From: Blautia_A ammoniilytica
Lineage (GTDB): Bacteria; Bacillota; Clostridia; Lachnospirales; Lachnospiraceae
NCBI RefSeq assembly: GCF_025566965.1
Contig: NZ_JAOQJL010000019.1
Span: 1-64,000 of the forward strand
Length of the DNA stretch: 64,000 nt
Reading direction: 5' to 3'
In this document: piece by piece, positions 33,672 to 42,417 of the stretch
Numbering within the stretch: the stretch's first letter is position 1
Layout: the number at the start of each line of letters is the position of its first letter
Notes under the pieces: generated by a model
What the model was told of the DNA's origin: nothing
What the model saw: only the letters and a program-made list of their open reading frames with translations
The model's database searches: none
Position numbers and translations under genes: made by a program

Positions 33672-35650
33672 ATTGCATCTACCTCCGCTATGATCTGTCT
33701 GTTGGAGAATCCCTGAAGATCCATCGCTCCGGATGGACAGGTAACTGTACATGCACCACAGCCCTGACAAAGTGCATTGTTCACAACTGCCACACGCCTC
33801 GTCTCACGTACTCCATGGTCATTCACCTGTACATCCTCATAGGAAATAGCTCCATATGGGCATACATTCATACACTGGGAACATCCGTTACATGCAAGAG
33901 GATCTGCCTTTGCTGTACATGGGTTTGTAGTCAGCTTGTCTTTTGCCAGTAATCCGATTGCTTTTACTGCTGCTGCTCCAGCCTGTGCAACGGTTTCCGG
34001 AATATCTTTTGGTCCCTGGCACACTCCGGACAGGAAGATACCTGCGGTTGGTGATTCTACAGGACGAAGCTTTGCATGGGCTTCAGTAAGGAAATTGTTG
34101 GTATCAATACTTGCAGTAAGCATGGTTGCGATTTTACGTACATCTTTATTTGGCTCAATGGCAGCTGCAAGCACAACCATATCTGCCTCCATCAGGATCT
34201 GTTTATTGTCCAGAAGGTCTGATGCCTGTACCATTAAAGTTCCGTCCGGCTGAGGAATGACCTTGCCAACCTGGCCTTTAATATAATTTACTCCATACTC
34301 TTCTACAGCTCTTCTGTAGAACTCATCAAAGTTCTTTCCAGGAGTACGTACATCAATATAAAATACGGTCACATTCGTATCCGGGTATTTATCTCTGATC
34401 AGCATTGCATGCTTTGCTGTATACATACAGCAGATCTTGGAGCAGTAGCTTTTTCCTCTGTTATCAGAGCAGCGGCTTCCCACACACTGTACAAACACAA
34501 TATTCTTCGGTGCTTTTCCATCGGAAAGGCGCTCCAGATGACCCTTTGTAGGTCCTGCTGCATTCATCAAACGCTCCAGCTCCAGGGAAGTGATCACATC
34601 CTTGCTCTGGCTGTAAGCATATTCATCATATTGATCAAGCTTGATCACATCAAAGCCGGTTGCCACAACAATGGCTCCGTATTTCTTTGTTACGATCTCG
34701 TCCTGCTGTTCATAATCAATGGCTCCTGCTGCACAGTTCTTGGCGCAGGCACCGCATTTGCCGGTTTTGAACTTAATACAGTTCTCACGATCGATCACAG
34801 GTACATTTGGAATGGCCTGTGCAAAAGGAATATAAATGGCACTACGGTTGTTCAGTCCACGGTTAAATTCGTTAGGAATCTTCTTGGATGGACATTTCTG
34901 GGAACATACACCACAGCCTGTACATTTGCTCATGTCTACGCTTCTGGCTTTTTTACGGATATCTACTGTAAAATCTCCTACAAAGCCGCTTACCTTCTCA
35001 ACTTCGCTGTATGTATAGATATTGATCTTCTCATGAGCTGCAGCTTCTACCATCTTAGGGGTAAGGATACATGCGGAGCAGTCCAGGGTTGGGAATGTCT
35101 TGTCCAGCTGGGACATTCTTCCACCAATACTTGGAAGCTTTTCCACAATATCCACTTCATATCCTGCATCTGCAATATCAAGTGCAGACTGGATACCGGC
35201 AATACCACCGCCGATCACCAGGGCTCTTTTTGTAACCTGACTCTCTCCTGGCTGAAGAGGCGCATCCAGATTAACCTTTGCAATGGCTGCTCTTGCAAGA
35301 ATCACAGCTTTCTTGGTTGCTTCCTCCATATCTTTGTGGATCCAGGAGCAGTGCTCACGGATATTTGCGATCTCTACCATGTATGGATTCAGACCTGCCT
35401 TTTCCGCTGCTTTGCGGAAAGTAGCCTCATGCATACGTGGGGAACAGGAACATACTACAACTCCTGTCAGATGTTTCTCTTTAATTGCATTAATGATCTT
35501 GGACTGTCCTGCTTCAGAGCACATATACTGATAATCCTCTGCATGGACTACTCCTGGCTCCATTTTTGCCATTTCAACTACTTTTTTTACATCTACTGTG
35601 GCTGCGATATTGGTACCACAGTGACATACAAATACACCTATTCTCTGCAC
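33662..35650 (-). CDS. hdrA: Heterodisulfide reductase subunit A-like bifurcating flavoprotein
   Basis: This 662-residue protein is HdrA-like. Near the N-terminus it has GVFVCHCG and CSCSPRMHEATF; then the FAD motif VIGGGIAGIQSALDIADAG near residue 147, an LDCSACILTPKM segment, a 4Fe-4S pair near 245 (CTGCGVCSQKCP), a further CGACAKNC, and two C-terminal ferredoxin sites (CNGCSQCMNVCP, CQGCGACTVTCP). HdrA is the site of flavin-based electron bifurcation in Hdr complexes. The start is a GTG whose AGGAGG overlaps the hdrC stop codon region; an upstream ATG would overlap hdrC and lacks a site. Confidence 0.92.
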   Translation of the reverse strand: MQRIGVFVCHCGTNIAATVDVKKVVEMAKMEPGVVHAEDYQYMCSEAGQSKIINAIKEKHLTGVVVCSCSPRMHEATFRKAAEKAGLNPYMVEIANIREHCSWIHKDMEEATKKAVILARAAIAKVNLDAPLQPGESQVTKRALVIGGGIAGIQSALDIADAGYEVDIVEKLPSIGGRMSQLDKTFPTLDCSACILTPKMVEAAAHEKINIYTYSEVEKVSGFVGDFTVDIRKKARSVDMSKCTGCGVCSQKCPSKKIPNEFNRGLNNRSAIYIPFAQAIPNVPVIDRENCIKFKTGKCGACAKNCAAGAIDYEQQDEIVTKKYGAIVVATGFDVIKLDQYDEYAYSQSKDVITSLELERLMNAAGPTKGHLERLSDGKAPKNIVFVQCVGSRCSDNRGKSYCSKICCMYTAKHAMLIRDKYPDTNVTVFYIDVRTPGKNFDEFYRRAVEEYGVNYIKGQVGKVIPQPDGTLMVQASDLLDNKQILMEADMVVLAAAIEPNKDVRKIATMLTASIDTNNFLTEAHAKLRPVESPTAGIFLSGVCQGPKDIPETVAQAGAAAVKAIGLLAKDKLTTNPCTAKADPLACNGCSQCMNVCPYGAISYEDVQVNDHGVRETRRVAVVNNALCQGCGACTVTCPSGAMDLQGFSNRQIIAEVDAICR

Positions 35651-35657
35651 CAGTCTC

Positions 35658-36062
35658 TCACCTCCTGTATCTTCTGAATGCACTGACTAACAGCTGCTGA
35701 GGCGTTTCATCATCAAGAAGCTCCGGGATCTCATCTGCTTTCAGATAATTCTGTCCCTTCTCCCTGATCACGATCTGTCTTGCAGCATCGATCAGTTTTC
35801 CTGGTTTTACATCTCTTGGGCAACGCTCCACACATGCAAAGCAGGAAAGACATTTCCACAGGGATTTTGACTGGGCAAGTGCCTCGATATCCCCATTCTG
35901 TACATAAGATACAAACTGATGTGGTTTGATATCCATCTCATTAAATGCCGGACAGGTTGCAGAGCATTTACCGCATTTCATACATTTCAGAGGATTTACT
36001 CCTGAGATCTCTTTGATCCGTTCTGCAGCATTTGCAGTATTTCCATATGTATAAGCACTCAT
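35658..36062 (-). CDS. hdrC: Heterodisulfide reductase subunit C-like
   Basis: This 134-residue protein has two 4Fe-4S motifs (CMKCGKCSATCPA near residue 26; CLSCFACVERCPRD near 69), the HdrC arrangement. Its ATG shares a base with the hdrB stop. It passes electrons between HdrA and HdrB. Its last codons encode RRYRR and double as the ribosome site of hdrA. Confidence 0.92.
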   Translation of the reverse strand: MSAYTYGNTANAAERIKEISGVNPLKCMKCGKCSATCPAFNEMDIKPHQFVSYVQNGDIEALAQSKSLWKCLSCFACVERCPRDVKPGKLIDAARQIVIREKGQNYLKADEIPELLDDETPQQLLVSAFRRYRR

Positions 36063-36856
36063 TACTCTGCCACCTCCTCTTTCACGCCCAGTGCTTCCGC
36101 AAGAAGCTCTGTGAAATAGTATACAGGAAGTTTTCCGTTTCCGTTCTTTTTCAGGTTATACATGCAAAGCGGACAGGCTGTGATCAGCATCTCTGCCCCA
36201 AAACCTTCTGCACTGTCCATGATCTTTTTGCACATATTCTGTGCCATGTCCTTTTCTTTCAGGGAAATATATCCACCGCAGCATTCATTACGGAAAGGAT
36301 AGATCACCGGCTCACCACCGATAGCACGGATAAAATCTTCTATAATGGAAGGATTTTCCGGATTATCAAATCCCAGTATTTTCCCGGGTCTTAACAAAAG
36401 GCACCCATAATAAGCACCTATTTTTCTGCCCTTTAACGGATTTACAACCTTTTCTTTGATCTTATCAAAGCCTACCCTGTCTCTTAATACTTCCAGGTAA
36501 TGGAGAACGGTTGTTTCTCCTGCATAGGGTGTTTCAAATTTCAGGTAATTGTTGGCTCTGGTGCGGATATCCTCCACATTTTGCATGTCGTCATTGACTC
36601 TTTTGATCACATGATGACAGGCGGAACAGACTGTTACCAGATCCTGGCCTTTTTCCCTGGCCTGCTCCAATGCACGGACAGAAGAAAGCTTTGTGGCAAT
36701 TTCATCGCTTCCCAGCGGATAAACACCGCCGCAGCACTGCCAGTCTTCGATTTCTTCCAGTTCAAATCCAAGCGCCTTGGCAGAAGCCCTGGCATAGGTA
36801 TCCAGGTCTTTTGCTTTGTTTTTCAGGGTACATCCCGGATAATAACTGTACTTCAT
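36062..36856 (-). CDS. hdrB: Heterodisulfide reductase subunit B-like
   Basis: This 264-residue protein has two CCG domains: C at YYPGCTL, CCGG at WQCCGGVYP and CSACHH in the first; YYGCLLLRP, NECCGGY and ACPLCMYN in the second. In methanogens these bind two noncubane [4Fe-4S] clusters that cleave a disulfide. This organism should lack CoM-CoB, so HdrB may instead relay electrons to the fumarate reductase, replacing the CCG domain missing from the TfrB-like subunit. First gene of the operon; AAAGGA precedes the ATG. Confidence 0.92.
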   Translation of the reverse strand: MKYSYYPGCTLKNKAKDLDTYARASAKALGFELEEIEDWQCCGGVYPLGSDEIATKLSSVRALEQAREKGQDLVTVCSACHHVIKRVNDDMQNVEDIRTRANNYLKFETPYAGETTVLHYLEVLRDRVGFDKIKEKVVNPLKGRKIGAYYGCLLLRPGKILGFDNPENPSIIEDFIRAIGGEPVIYPFRNECCGGYISLKEKDMAQNMCKKIMDSAEGFGAEMLITACPLCMYNLKKNGNGKLPVYYFTELLAEALGVKEEVAE

Positions 36857-36956
36857 AATCCTGCTATCCTTTCTTTGTTTCTTAGCATTTTCTATCGTTT
36901 TTTCAGCAAATCTATTTATATATACAGCAACCTTTTTATCTTGTTTTCCGGCTGCT

Positions 36957-36984
36957 GGTATATTCAGAAATTAATAGGAATCAA
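36957..36984 (-). promoter_or_regulatory. Possible promoter of the hdr-flx-fumarate operon
   Basis: Minus-strand TTGATT (36979-36984) is followed after 16 bases by TATACC (36957-36962), about 100 bases before hdrB. The leader has a CAGCAACC/GGCTGCTG imperfect inverted repeat. The -10 is weak. Confidence 0.4.
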
Positions 36985-37035
36985 CACGTTATTTTGTATT
37001 TTAAAATCAAATCAAGACTATTTTGGACATAATAG

Positions 37036-37055
37036 GGGAGCCGCAAGCGGCTCCC
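37036..37055 (-). terminator. GC-rich hairpin after malate dehydrogenase
   Basis: GGGAGCCG, loop CAAG, CGGCTCCC forms a perfect 8-bp stem 15 bases after the dehydrogenase stop. The following T run is short, so it may let some transcription through into the hdr operon. Confidence 0.65.
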
Positions 37056-37070
37056 AATATATACGTAATT

Positions 37071-38018
37071 TTACAGATTGATCTGTGCAATAACATTTTT
37101 CAGGGCGTCAGCACTCTTTCTCAACTGTTCAATTTCATTCTTATTCATACGCATTGGTACTTTTCCCTGGATACCATTAGGTCCTACCAAGGTAAGTGTG
37201 CTTAAGCATACGTCTTCAATACCATACTCTCCATGCATCATGGAAGAAACAGTGGTAATAGTATCAGATGCTGCAAGTACCAGATTGACCAGCTTGCATA
37301 CGGTTACAGATACAGCATAGAAAGTAGCCCCTTTCTTTGCAATGATCTGACCGCCGGACTTCTGGACATAATTCAACATTGCCTCTTTATCAATTGGCTG
37401 GATCTCTTTTCCAAGTGCTTTCATATTCTCATAATATTCATCCACACTTACTCCTGAGATATAAGCGCCTGTCCACGGAATAAAGGAAGTATCCCCATGC
37501 TCACCGAATACATATGCATGGATATTTGCCTGTGCTACCTTGAAATGCTCAGAAATACCGCAACGAAGACGTGCTGTATCCAGCAGTGTACCGGAACCGA
37601 TCACCTGTTTCTCCGGAATACCGGAGATCTTGGTAAATACATAAGTCATAATATCTACCGGATTGCTTACGATAATGTAAATAGCATTTGGAGCTTCCTT
37701 TGCGATCTTTGGAGCAATGTCTTTCATAATATTTACATTCGTCTGTGTAAGCTCGATCCTGGTCTGTCCCGGCTTTCTGGCAATCCCGGATGTAATAATT
37801 ACAATGTCAGAGTCCCTAGCATCTTCATATTCTCCTGCGATCATGGAAATCGGACTTCTAAAACAGGTACCCTGAAGGATATCCATCACTTCACCTTCTA
37901 CCTTTTCCTTGTTAATATCAATCATAACGATTTCAGACGCAATCGCCTCACTTGCCAAAGTATAAGCGATGGTAGAACCTACGCTACCTGCACCAATAAT
38001 AGTAATTTTGCTACTCAT
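37071..38018 (-). CDS. Malate dehydrogenase (LDH-like fold)
   Basis: This 315-residue NAD-dependent 2-hydroxyacid dehydrogenase has the nucleotide motif GAGSVGSTIAYTL, the catalytic His in FGEHGDTSF and the mobile loop SGIARKPGQTR. At the position that is Gln102 in lactate dehydrogenase the loop has Arg (residue 81 here), the classic residue for oxaloacetate/malate specificity. General annotation would often call this lactate dehydrogenase. Its place just upstream of fumarate reductase and fumarase genes supports malate. The start was set at the ATG reading MSSKITIIGAG, with AAGGAAC upstream. Confidence 0.8.
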   Translation of the reverse strand: MSSKITIIGAGSVGSTIAYTLASEAIASEIVMIDINKEKVEGEVMDILQGTCFRSPISMIAGEYEDARDSDIVIITSGIARKPGQTRIELTQTNVNIMKDIAPKIAKEAPNAIYIIVSNPVDIMTYVFTKISGIPEKQVIGSGTLLDTARLRCGISEHFKVAQANIHAYVFGEHGDTSFIPWTGAYISGVSVDEYYENMKALGKEIQPIDKEAMLNYVQKSGGQIIAKKGATFYAVSVTVCKLVNLVLAASDTITTVSSMMHGEYGIEDVCLSTLTLVGPNGIQGKVPMRMNKNEIEQLRKSADALKNVIAQINL

Positions 38019-38180
38019 AACCTGTTCCTTCCTTCTTCCTCTCGTCTTTTTTTTAACAATTATCTGAATAAAAAAACAGAACCACAACTTTCATCTTCTG
38101 CTCTACCAATATTTTCATTCAAATACAGGCATATTCCCTCTTCTCCGCATAAATAGAATTTAGTTCAGTTCCGCATTACT

Positions 38181-38209
38181 AAGATACCATAATGATAATA
38201 TTTTAACAA
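38181..38209 (-). promoter_or_regulatory. Promoter of the malate dehydrogenase gene
   Basis: Minus-strand TTGTTA (38204-38209) and TATCTT (38181-38186) are 17 bases apart. The leader is about 155 bases long. The remaining part of the 456-base gap to pepT is AT-rich and holds only the pepT terminator. Confidence 0.6.
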
Positions 38210-38373
38210 GTTTTTTTTTTGTATTTCAAGAATATCAGCATGTTGCACATTTTTTATCGTTAATTTTTAAGCATATTGTATTAAATTAAGAATTCAAGAT
38301 CATTTTTTCCAACATGTGTCCATTTCTATATATTTTTAAACAGATAGGGTGCTTTTACACTTTAAATTTTTAC

Positions 38374-38466
38374 AAAAAAGAACCATTGTGATAAAAAATT
38401 ATCACACAGTTACCCAACACATTCTCTGTTACATGCTGCTGAACAACTGCCAGATCACAATGGTTC
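38374..38466 (-). terminator. Long-loop terminator of pepT
   Basis: A perfect 13-bp inverted repeat (GAACCATTGTGAT at 38380-38392, ATCACAATGGTTC at 38454-38466) encloses 61 bases and is followed on the minus strand by TTTTTT. Smaller stems fit inside the loop. Confidence 0.7.
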
Positions 38467-38474
38467 TTATCCTA

Positions 38475-39701
38475 TTATTTCACAGGCTCTGCATACCGCT
38501 TCACGATCCCTTTCAGGATCTCCACCACCAGATCCATGCCCTCTACCGTAATATGCTCACAGGGACCATGGGCTGCATAGCCGCCGGTGCCAAGATTTGG
38601 GCAGGGAAGACCCATGTAAGACAGCCTTGCCCCGTCTGTGCCGCCACGGATAGGTACTGTTACAGGTGACAGACCTGCTTCCTGGGCTGCCAGCTTTGCA
38701 TTCTCGATCAGATGCATACATGGCTCAATTTTTTCTTTCATGTTCCGGTACTGCTCCTTAATGGTCAATGTGACTGTACCTGCACCGTATTTTTCATTAA
38801 GAAGCTTTGCAATATGCTTCATGGTAGAAATCCTTGCTTCAAACAGATGGCTGTCATGGTCACGAATAATGTAAGCCATACTTGCCTGTGCAATATCCCC
38901 GTTCAGGTCGCAAAGATGATAAAAGCCTTCATACTCTTCTGTATACCTTGGTGTCTCTCCTGCAGGAAGCATATTATGAAATTCTACCGCTACCTGCACT
39001 GCATTCACCAGGGTATTTTTGCTGCTGCCAGGATGCACTGGAAAGCCCTTGATCTGTACCTCTGCACCTGCAGCATTGAAGTTCTCGTATTCCAGTTCGT
39101 TCTCCACACCGCCATCTACGGTATAGGCAAAATCAGCGCCGAAATTCTCTATATCAAAACAATCAGCACCTCTGCCGATCTCTTCATCCGGAGTAAAACC
39201 AATGCAGATCTTTCCATGGGGGATATCCTCTTTCAGAAGGATCTCTGCCAGAGTCATGATCTCTGCGATCCCTGCCTTGTCATCTCCGCCAAGGAGCGTG
39301 GTACCATCTGTGGTGATCAGTGTTCTGCCTTTCAGGGAAGAAAGGTGTGGAAAATCAGCCGGATCCAGGAAAAGTCCGCTATTTCCCAGTGCTACCCTGC
39401 TGCCATCATAATTCTCGATGATCTGAGGATTCACACCTTCTCCGGAAAAATCCGGTGCTGTATCCATATGGGCAATAAACCCGATCCCTGGTGCATCCTC
39501 ATAACCCTTTGTAGCAGGGATTTCACCATACACATAGCATTTGTCATCTATACGCACATTGCTGATCCCAAGCGCTTTCATTTCTTGTGCCAACTCATTT
39601 CCCAGATCAAACTGTCTCTGAGTGGAAGGTATTGTCTCACTGTTATCATCACTTGTGGTATACACCCTGATATACTTCAAAAAACGCTCATACGCTCTCA
39701 T
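38475..39701 (-). CDS. pepT: Peptidase T (tripeptide aminopeptidase)
   Basis: This 408-residue M20-family zinc peptidase removes the N-terminal residue of tripeptides. Metal ligands are in the conserved contexts GFIAHMDTAPD (near residue 78), LLGGDDKAGIAE (near 140) and GFTPDEEIGRGAD (near 173), with VHPGSSKNTLVNA in the dimerisation domain and MGLPCPNLGTGGYAAHGPCE near the C-terminus. The length matches the family. It follows a membrane protein gene by two bases and probably shares its transcript. Confidence 0.95.
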   Translation of the reverse strand: MRAYERFLKYIRVYTTSDDNSETIPSTQRQFDLGNELAQEMKALGISNVRIDDKCYVYGEIPATKGYEDAPGIGFIAHMDTAPDFSGEGVNPQIIENYDGSRVALGNSGLFLDPADFPHLSSLKGRTLITTDGTTLLGGDDKAGIAEIMTLAEILLKEDIPHGKICIGFTPDEEIGRGADCFDIENFGADFAYTVDGGVENELEYENFNAAGAEVQIKGFPVHPGSSKNTLVNAVQVAVEFHNMLPAGETPRYTEEYEGFYHLCDLNGDIAQASMAYIIRDHDSHLFEARISTMKHIAKLLNEKYGAGTVTLTIKEQYRNMKEKIEPCMHLIENAKLAAQEAGLSPVTVPIRGGTDGARLSYMGLPCPNLGTGGYAAHGPCEHITVEGMDLVVEILKGIVKRYAEPVK

Positions 39702-39703
39702 AA

Positions 39704-40456
39704 TTACTCTTCTCCCTGTTTTGTTTTATCAGCCTCTGCAGCATCATGCACTTCCTGTTTTGCTTCGCCGTCTGACTGTATCCCTTCTGATGTCTGCACA
39801 GCATCTGCCTGAGGCTCCTTTTCGCCTTCCGGCTGGATCTCTTCTGATGTATCCTGTGTGTAATCTGCCTGCATCATAGCACGTTCACGCAGGCTTTTCT
39901 TTGGTGCCGCCGGCTGGGCTGCTGCCTGTCTTCTTGCCTGCTGTCTTTTCTTCATATCCACTGCATAGACACGCTTAGGATCTTCCTTAGAAAGCTTCCG
40001 AAAGCCCCATGCTCCCCATAAAATAAACAGTGGGATCCCAATTGCTGTAAAAAGCATCCCCAGACTCATCAGCTTGGAGAAACAAAGAAAGACTTCCATC
40101 AAGGCCTCCACTACCAAAAGTACAAGAGCAATCCGGATCATCGTAGTCGCCTTGTCTACCCGGTTACTGTACCGTACACTGCTGATCCCGGCAAAAACCT
40201 CCACAACTGCCATAATCACAAACAATATACCAACCAGCCTGAGAAACGGAACCTGCATGTTTGTCTTTTCAAGAATCTCCACATATTCCTTGGTTCCTGC
40301 GGCTGCCTTAGAGGCGATCACCAGAAAATTGATCCCGTACAGCAAAGTCGATGTAATGGCTGTAAACAAAAGGAATCCACCGCCGAATAACAGGCACATC
40401 CTGCCGGTTGCAGCTTTCCGCACAGCCTTCTGCTGATCTAATACGTCCATATTCAT
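39704..40456 (-). CDS. Membrane protein with acidic C-terminal tail, unknown function
   Basis: This 250-residue protein has about four predicted membrane segments: LFGGGFLLFTAITSTLL, FLRLVGILFVIMAVVEVF, IRIALVLLVVEALMEVFLCF and LGMLFTAIGIPLFILWG. A cytoplasmic basic stretch (KKRQQARRQAAA) and an acidic tail with two related segments (TSEEIQPEGE and TSEGIQSDGE) follow. I do not recognise a family. The start is uncertain between two ATGs six bases apart; AAAGGA favours the first. It is the first gene of a two-gene unit with pepT. Confidence 0.7.
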   Translation of the reverse strand: MNMDVLDQQKAVRKAATGRMCLLFGGGFLLFTAITSTLLYGINFLVIASKAAAGTKEYVEILEKTNMQVPFLRLVGILFVIMAVVEVFAGISSVRYSNRVDKATTMIRIALVLLVVEALMEVFLCFSKLMSLGMLFTAIGIPLFILWGAWGFRKLSKEDPKRVYAVDMKKRQQARRQAAAQPAAPKKSLRERAMMQADYTQDTSEEIQPEGEKEPQADAVQTSEGIQSDGEAKQEVHDAAEADKTKQGEE

Positions 40457-40518
40457 TACCATCCTTTCTCGTGTTAAAGAAAGTATACCATGCCTCTTAA
40501 TCCGGGTCAATGCGAAGC

Positions 40519-40567
40519 AAAAAAACAGGGACAGCCCTGCCACATTTCTGTGATAGAACTGCCCCTG
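40519..40567 (-). terminator. Terminator of the opp operon
   Basis: On the minus strand CAGGGGCAG pairs with CTGTCCCTG (one mismatch; arms 40559-40567 and 40526-40534) and is followed by seven T. Confidence 0.8.
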
Positions 40568-40603
40568 CCAAAGGCTTACAAAGCAGATTTCCTACAAGAA
40601 AAT

Positions 40604-42277
40604 TTACTCTGCTGTTTTTGATGTATAACCGAAGAAGAAGTATCCAAGTGGTGTGTAGTACATACCCTGAATATTCTCTTTCAGCATGTATGGCTGTGTA
40701 TAGAAATAAATCGGAGCAAGTACGCTGTCCTGATCGATCAGGATATCCTCAGCCTCATGGAATGCTTTCATACGATCTTCCTGTACGGAAGTAGCTTTTG
40801 CTTCATCAATCTTTGCATCGTAATCCGGGTTGGAATACTGAGCATCGTTGTTTCCGCCGCCAGTGTACCACATATCCAGGAAGGAGCAAGGATCATTGTA
40901 GTCTGCGATCCAGCCGTTACGGGCGATCTGGTAGTTACCCTGTTTTCTGTTCTCCAGGAATACGTTCCAGTCCTGATTGTTCAGTTTAACAGTAACGCCC
41001 AGCTGCTCCTGCCACATGTTCTGAAGAGCCTCACCGATCTTCTTGTGGTTGTCAGATGTGTTGTACAGATACTCAACAGTGGGGAAGCCTTCGCCGTTAG
41101 GATAACCAGCATCTGCAAGGATCTGGCGAGCCTCTTCACAGTTCTTCTCATAATCCTCATCTGCAACACTGTAGTAAGAACCACCTACTGTACGGAAATC
41201 ATCATTTCCAGGGCCTGCTGCATCATATACACCGGATGGAACATATCCGTCAGCCGGAACCTCACCAGCCTGGGAAACATTCTCTACGATATAGTTACGA
41301 TCGATTGCAAGAGAGAAAGCTTTACGGATGTTAGGATCTGAGAAAATCTCGTCCTCTGTGTTGAAGCATACATAGTATGTTCCAATATAATCAGCAATGT
41401 TAAGCTGTCCATCAGCAAGATATGTTGGAATCTCATCTACCGGCAGATTCTCGATGAAATCAAGCTCGCCATTGTTGTAGCCTTTCAGCATAGCATTGTT
41501 GTCATCAAGAAGTGCAAATTTGATGGTATCCGGTCCAAGATTCTCATAATCATAGTAGTTCTCGTTTTTCTCCATCAGGATGTAAGCATTGTGTGACCAC
41601 TCTTTCATCTTGTATGGTCCATTGCTGACATAAGAATCTACATCATATGTCCAGTCATCATTTCCATCAACTTTATCCTGGCGAACAGGGAATGTTGCCG
41701 GGAATGCCATGATCTCCTCGAAATACGGGCAGTCATAGCTCAGATCGATCTGAAGTGTTTTGTCATCAATTGCTTTGATACCAAGTGTGTCAGGCTCTGC
41801 ACTACCATCAGCAATTGTATCATAGCCCTGTACCATATCGATCATGTAGCAGTAATCTGCTGCTGTCTCAGGATTTGCAAGACGCTGCCAGGAATATACA
41901 AAGTCACCTGCTGTTACGTCCTGTCCGTCTGACCATTTAATACCGTCACGAAGTGTCAGTGTATAAGTTACTGTACCATCATCGTTTGCTGTCTTCTCCC
42001 AGGATTCTGCCTGTCCAGGTGCAGTTACTGCATTTCCGTCGCCGTCATCCACCCATTTGACCAGACCTTCAAACATGTGATTACACATGATCGCACCATC
42101 TACTGCACTGTTTAATGCAGGGTCGATGGACATAGGCTCAGAAGCGATGCAAAGAGACAGATTATATCCGTCCTCAGATGCAGCAGCATCCTCAGCCATT
42201 ACCGGTGTGGTAGCGGCCATGCCTACAACCATAGCTGCTGACAGGGCCAGAGACATAATTTTTCTTGCCTTTCTCAT
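40604..42277 (-). CDS. oppA: Oligopeptide-binding protein (OppA-like)
   Basis: This 557-residue family 5 binding protein has a signal peptide (IMSLALSAAMVVGMAATTPVMA) without a lipobox cysteine. Family features are SIDPALNSAVDGAIMCNHMFEGLVKW, LTLRDGIKWSDGQDVTAGDFVYSW and SNGPYKMKEW. It is the last gene of oppBCDFA, after a 140-base gap with an AGGGA/TCCCT hairpin, and may be expressed above the permease genes. AAGGAGG precedes the ATG. Peptide uptake is the family role. Confidence 0.92.
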   Translation of the reverse strand: MRKARKIMSLALSAAMVVGMAATTPVMAEDAAASEDGYNLSLCIASEPMSIDPALNSAVDGAIMCNHMFEGLVKWVDDGDGNAVTAPGQAESWEKTANDDGTVTYTLTLRDGIKWSDGQDVTAGDFVYSWQRLANPETAADYCYMIDMVQGYDTIADGSAEPDTLGIKAIDDKTLQIDLSYDCPYFEEIMAFPATFPVRQDKVDGNDDWTYDVDSYVSNGPYKMKEWSHNAYILMEKNENYYDYENLGPDTIKFALLDDNNAMLKGYNNGELDFIENLPVDEIPTYLADGQLNIADYIGTYYVCFNTEDEIFSDPNIRKAFSLAIDRNYIVENVSQAGEVPADGYVPSGVYDAAGPGNDDFRTVGGSYYSVADEDYEKNCEEARQILADAGYPNGEGFPTVEYLYNTSDNHKKIGEALQNMWQEQLGVTVKLNNQDWNVFLENRKQGNYQIARNGWIADYNDPCSFLDMWYTGGGNNDAQYSNPDYDAKIDEAKATSVQEDRMKAFHEAEDILIDQDSVLAPIYFYTQPYMLKENIQGMYYTPLGYFFFGYTSKTAE

Positions 42278-42417
42278 TACTTTTCCTCCTTTTTTCTTTT
42301 TTGTGCTGCATGAGAAACAACACATTTATTAAAGAGGGATCTCTCCCTACAATAACCTATTTGCAGGATTGCAAGAGCACAGCAACATAGCAATCCATGG
42401 TATTCATCCTCTATACC

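Noticed and set aside
34409..35677. Long plus-strand open frame (422 codons) opposite hdrA
   Set aside because: The minus-strand HdrA reading has all family motifs; the antisense frame has Cys/His-rich, low-information sequence, no ribosome site and no family.
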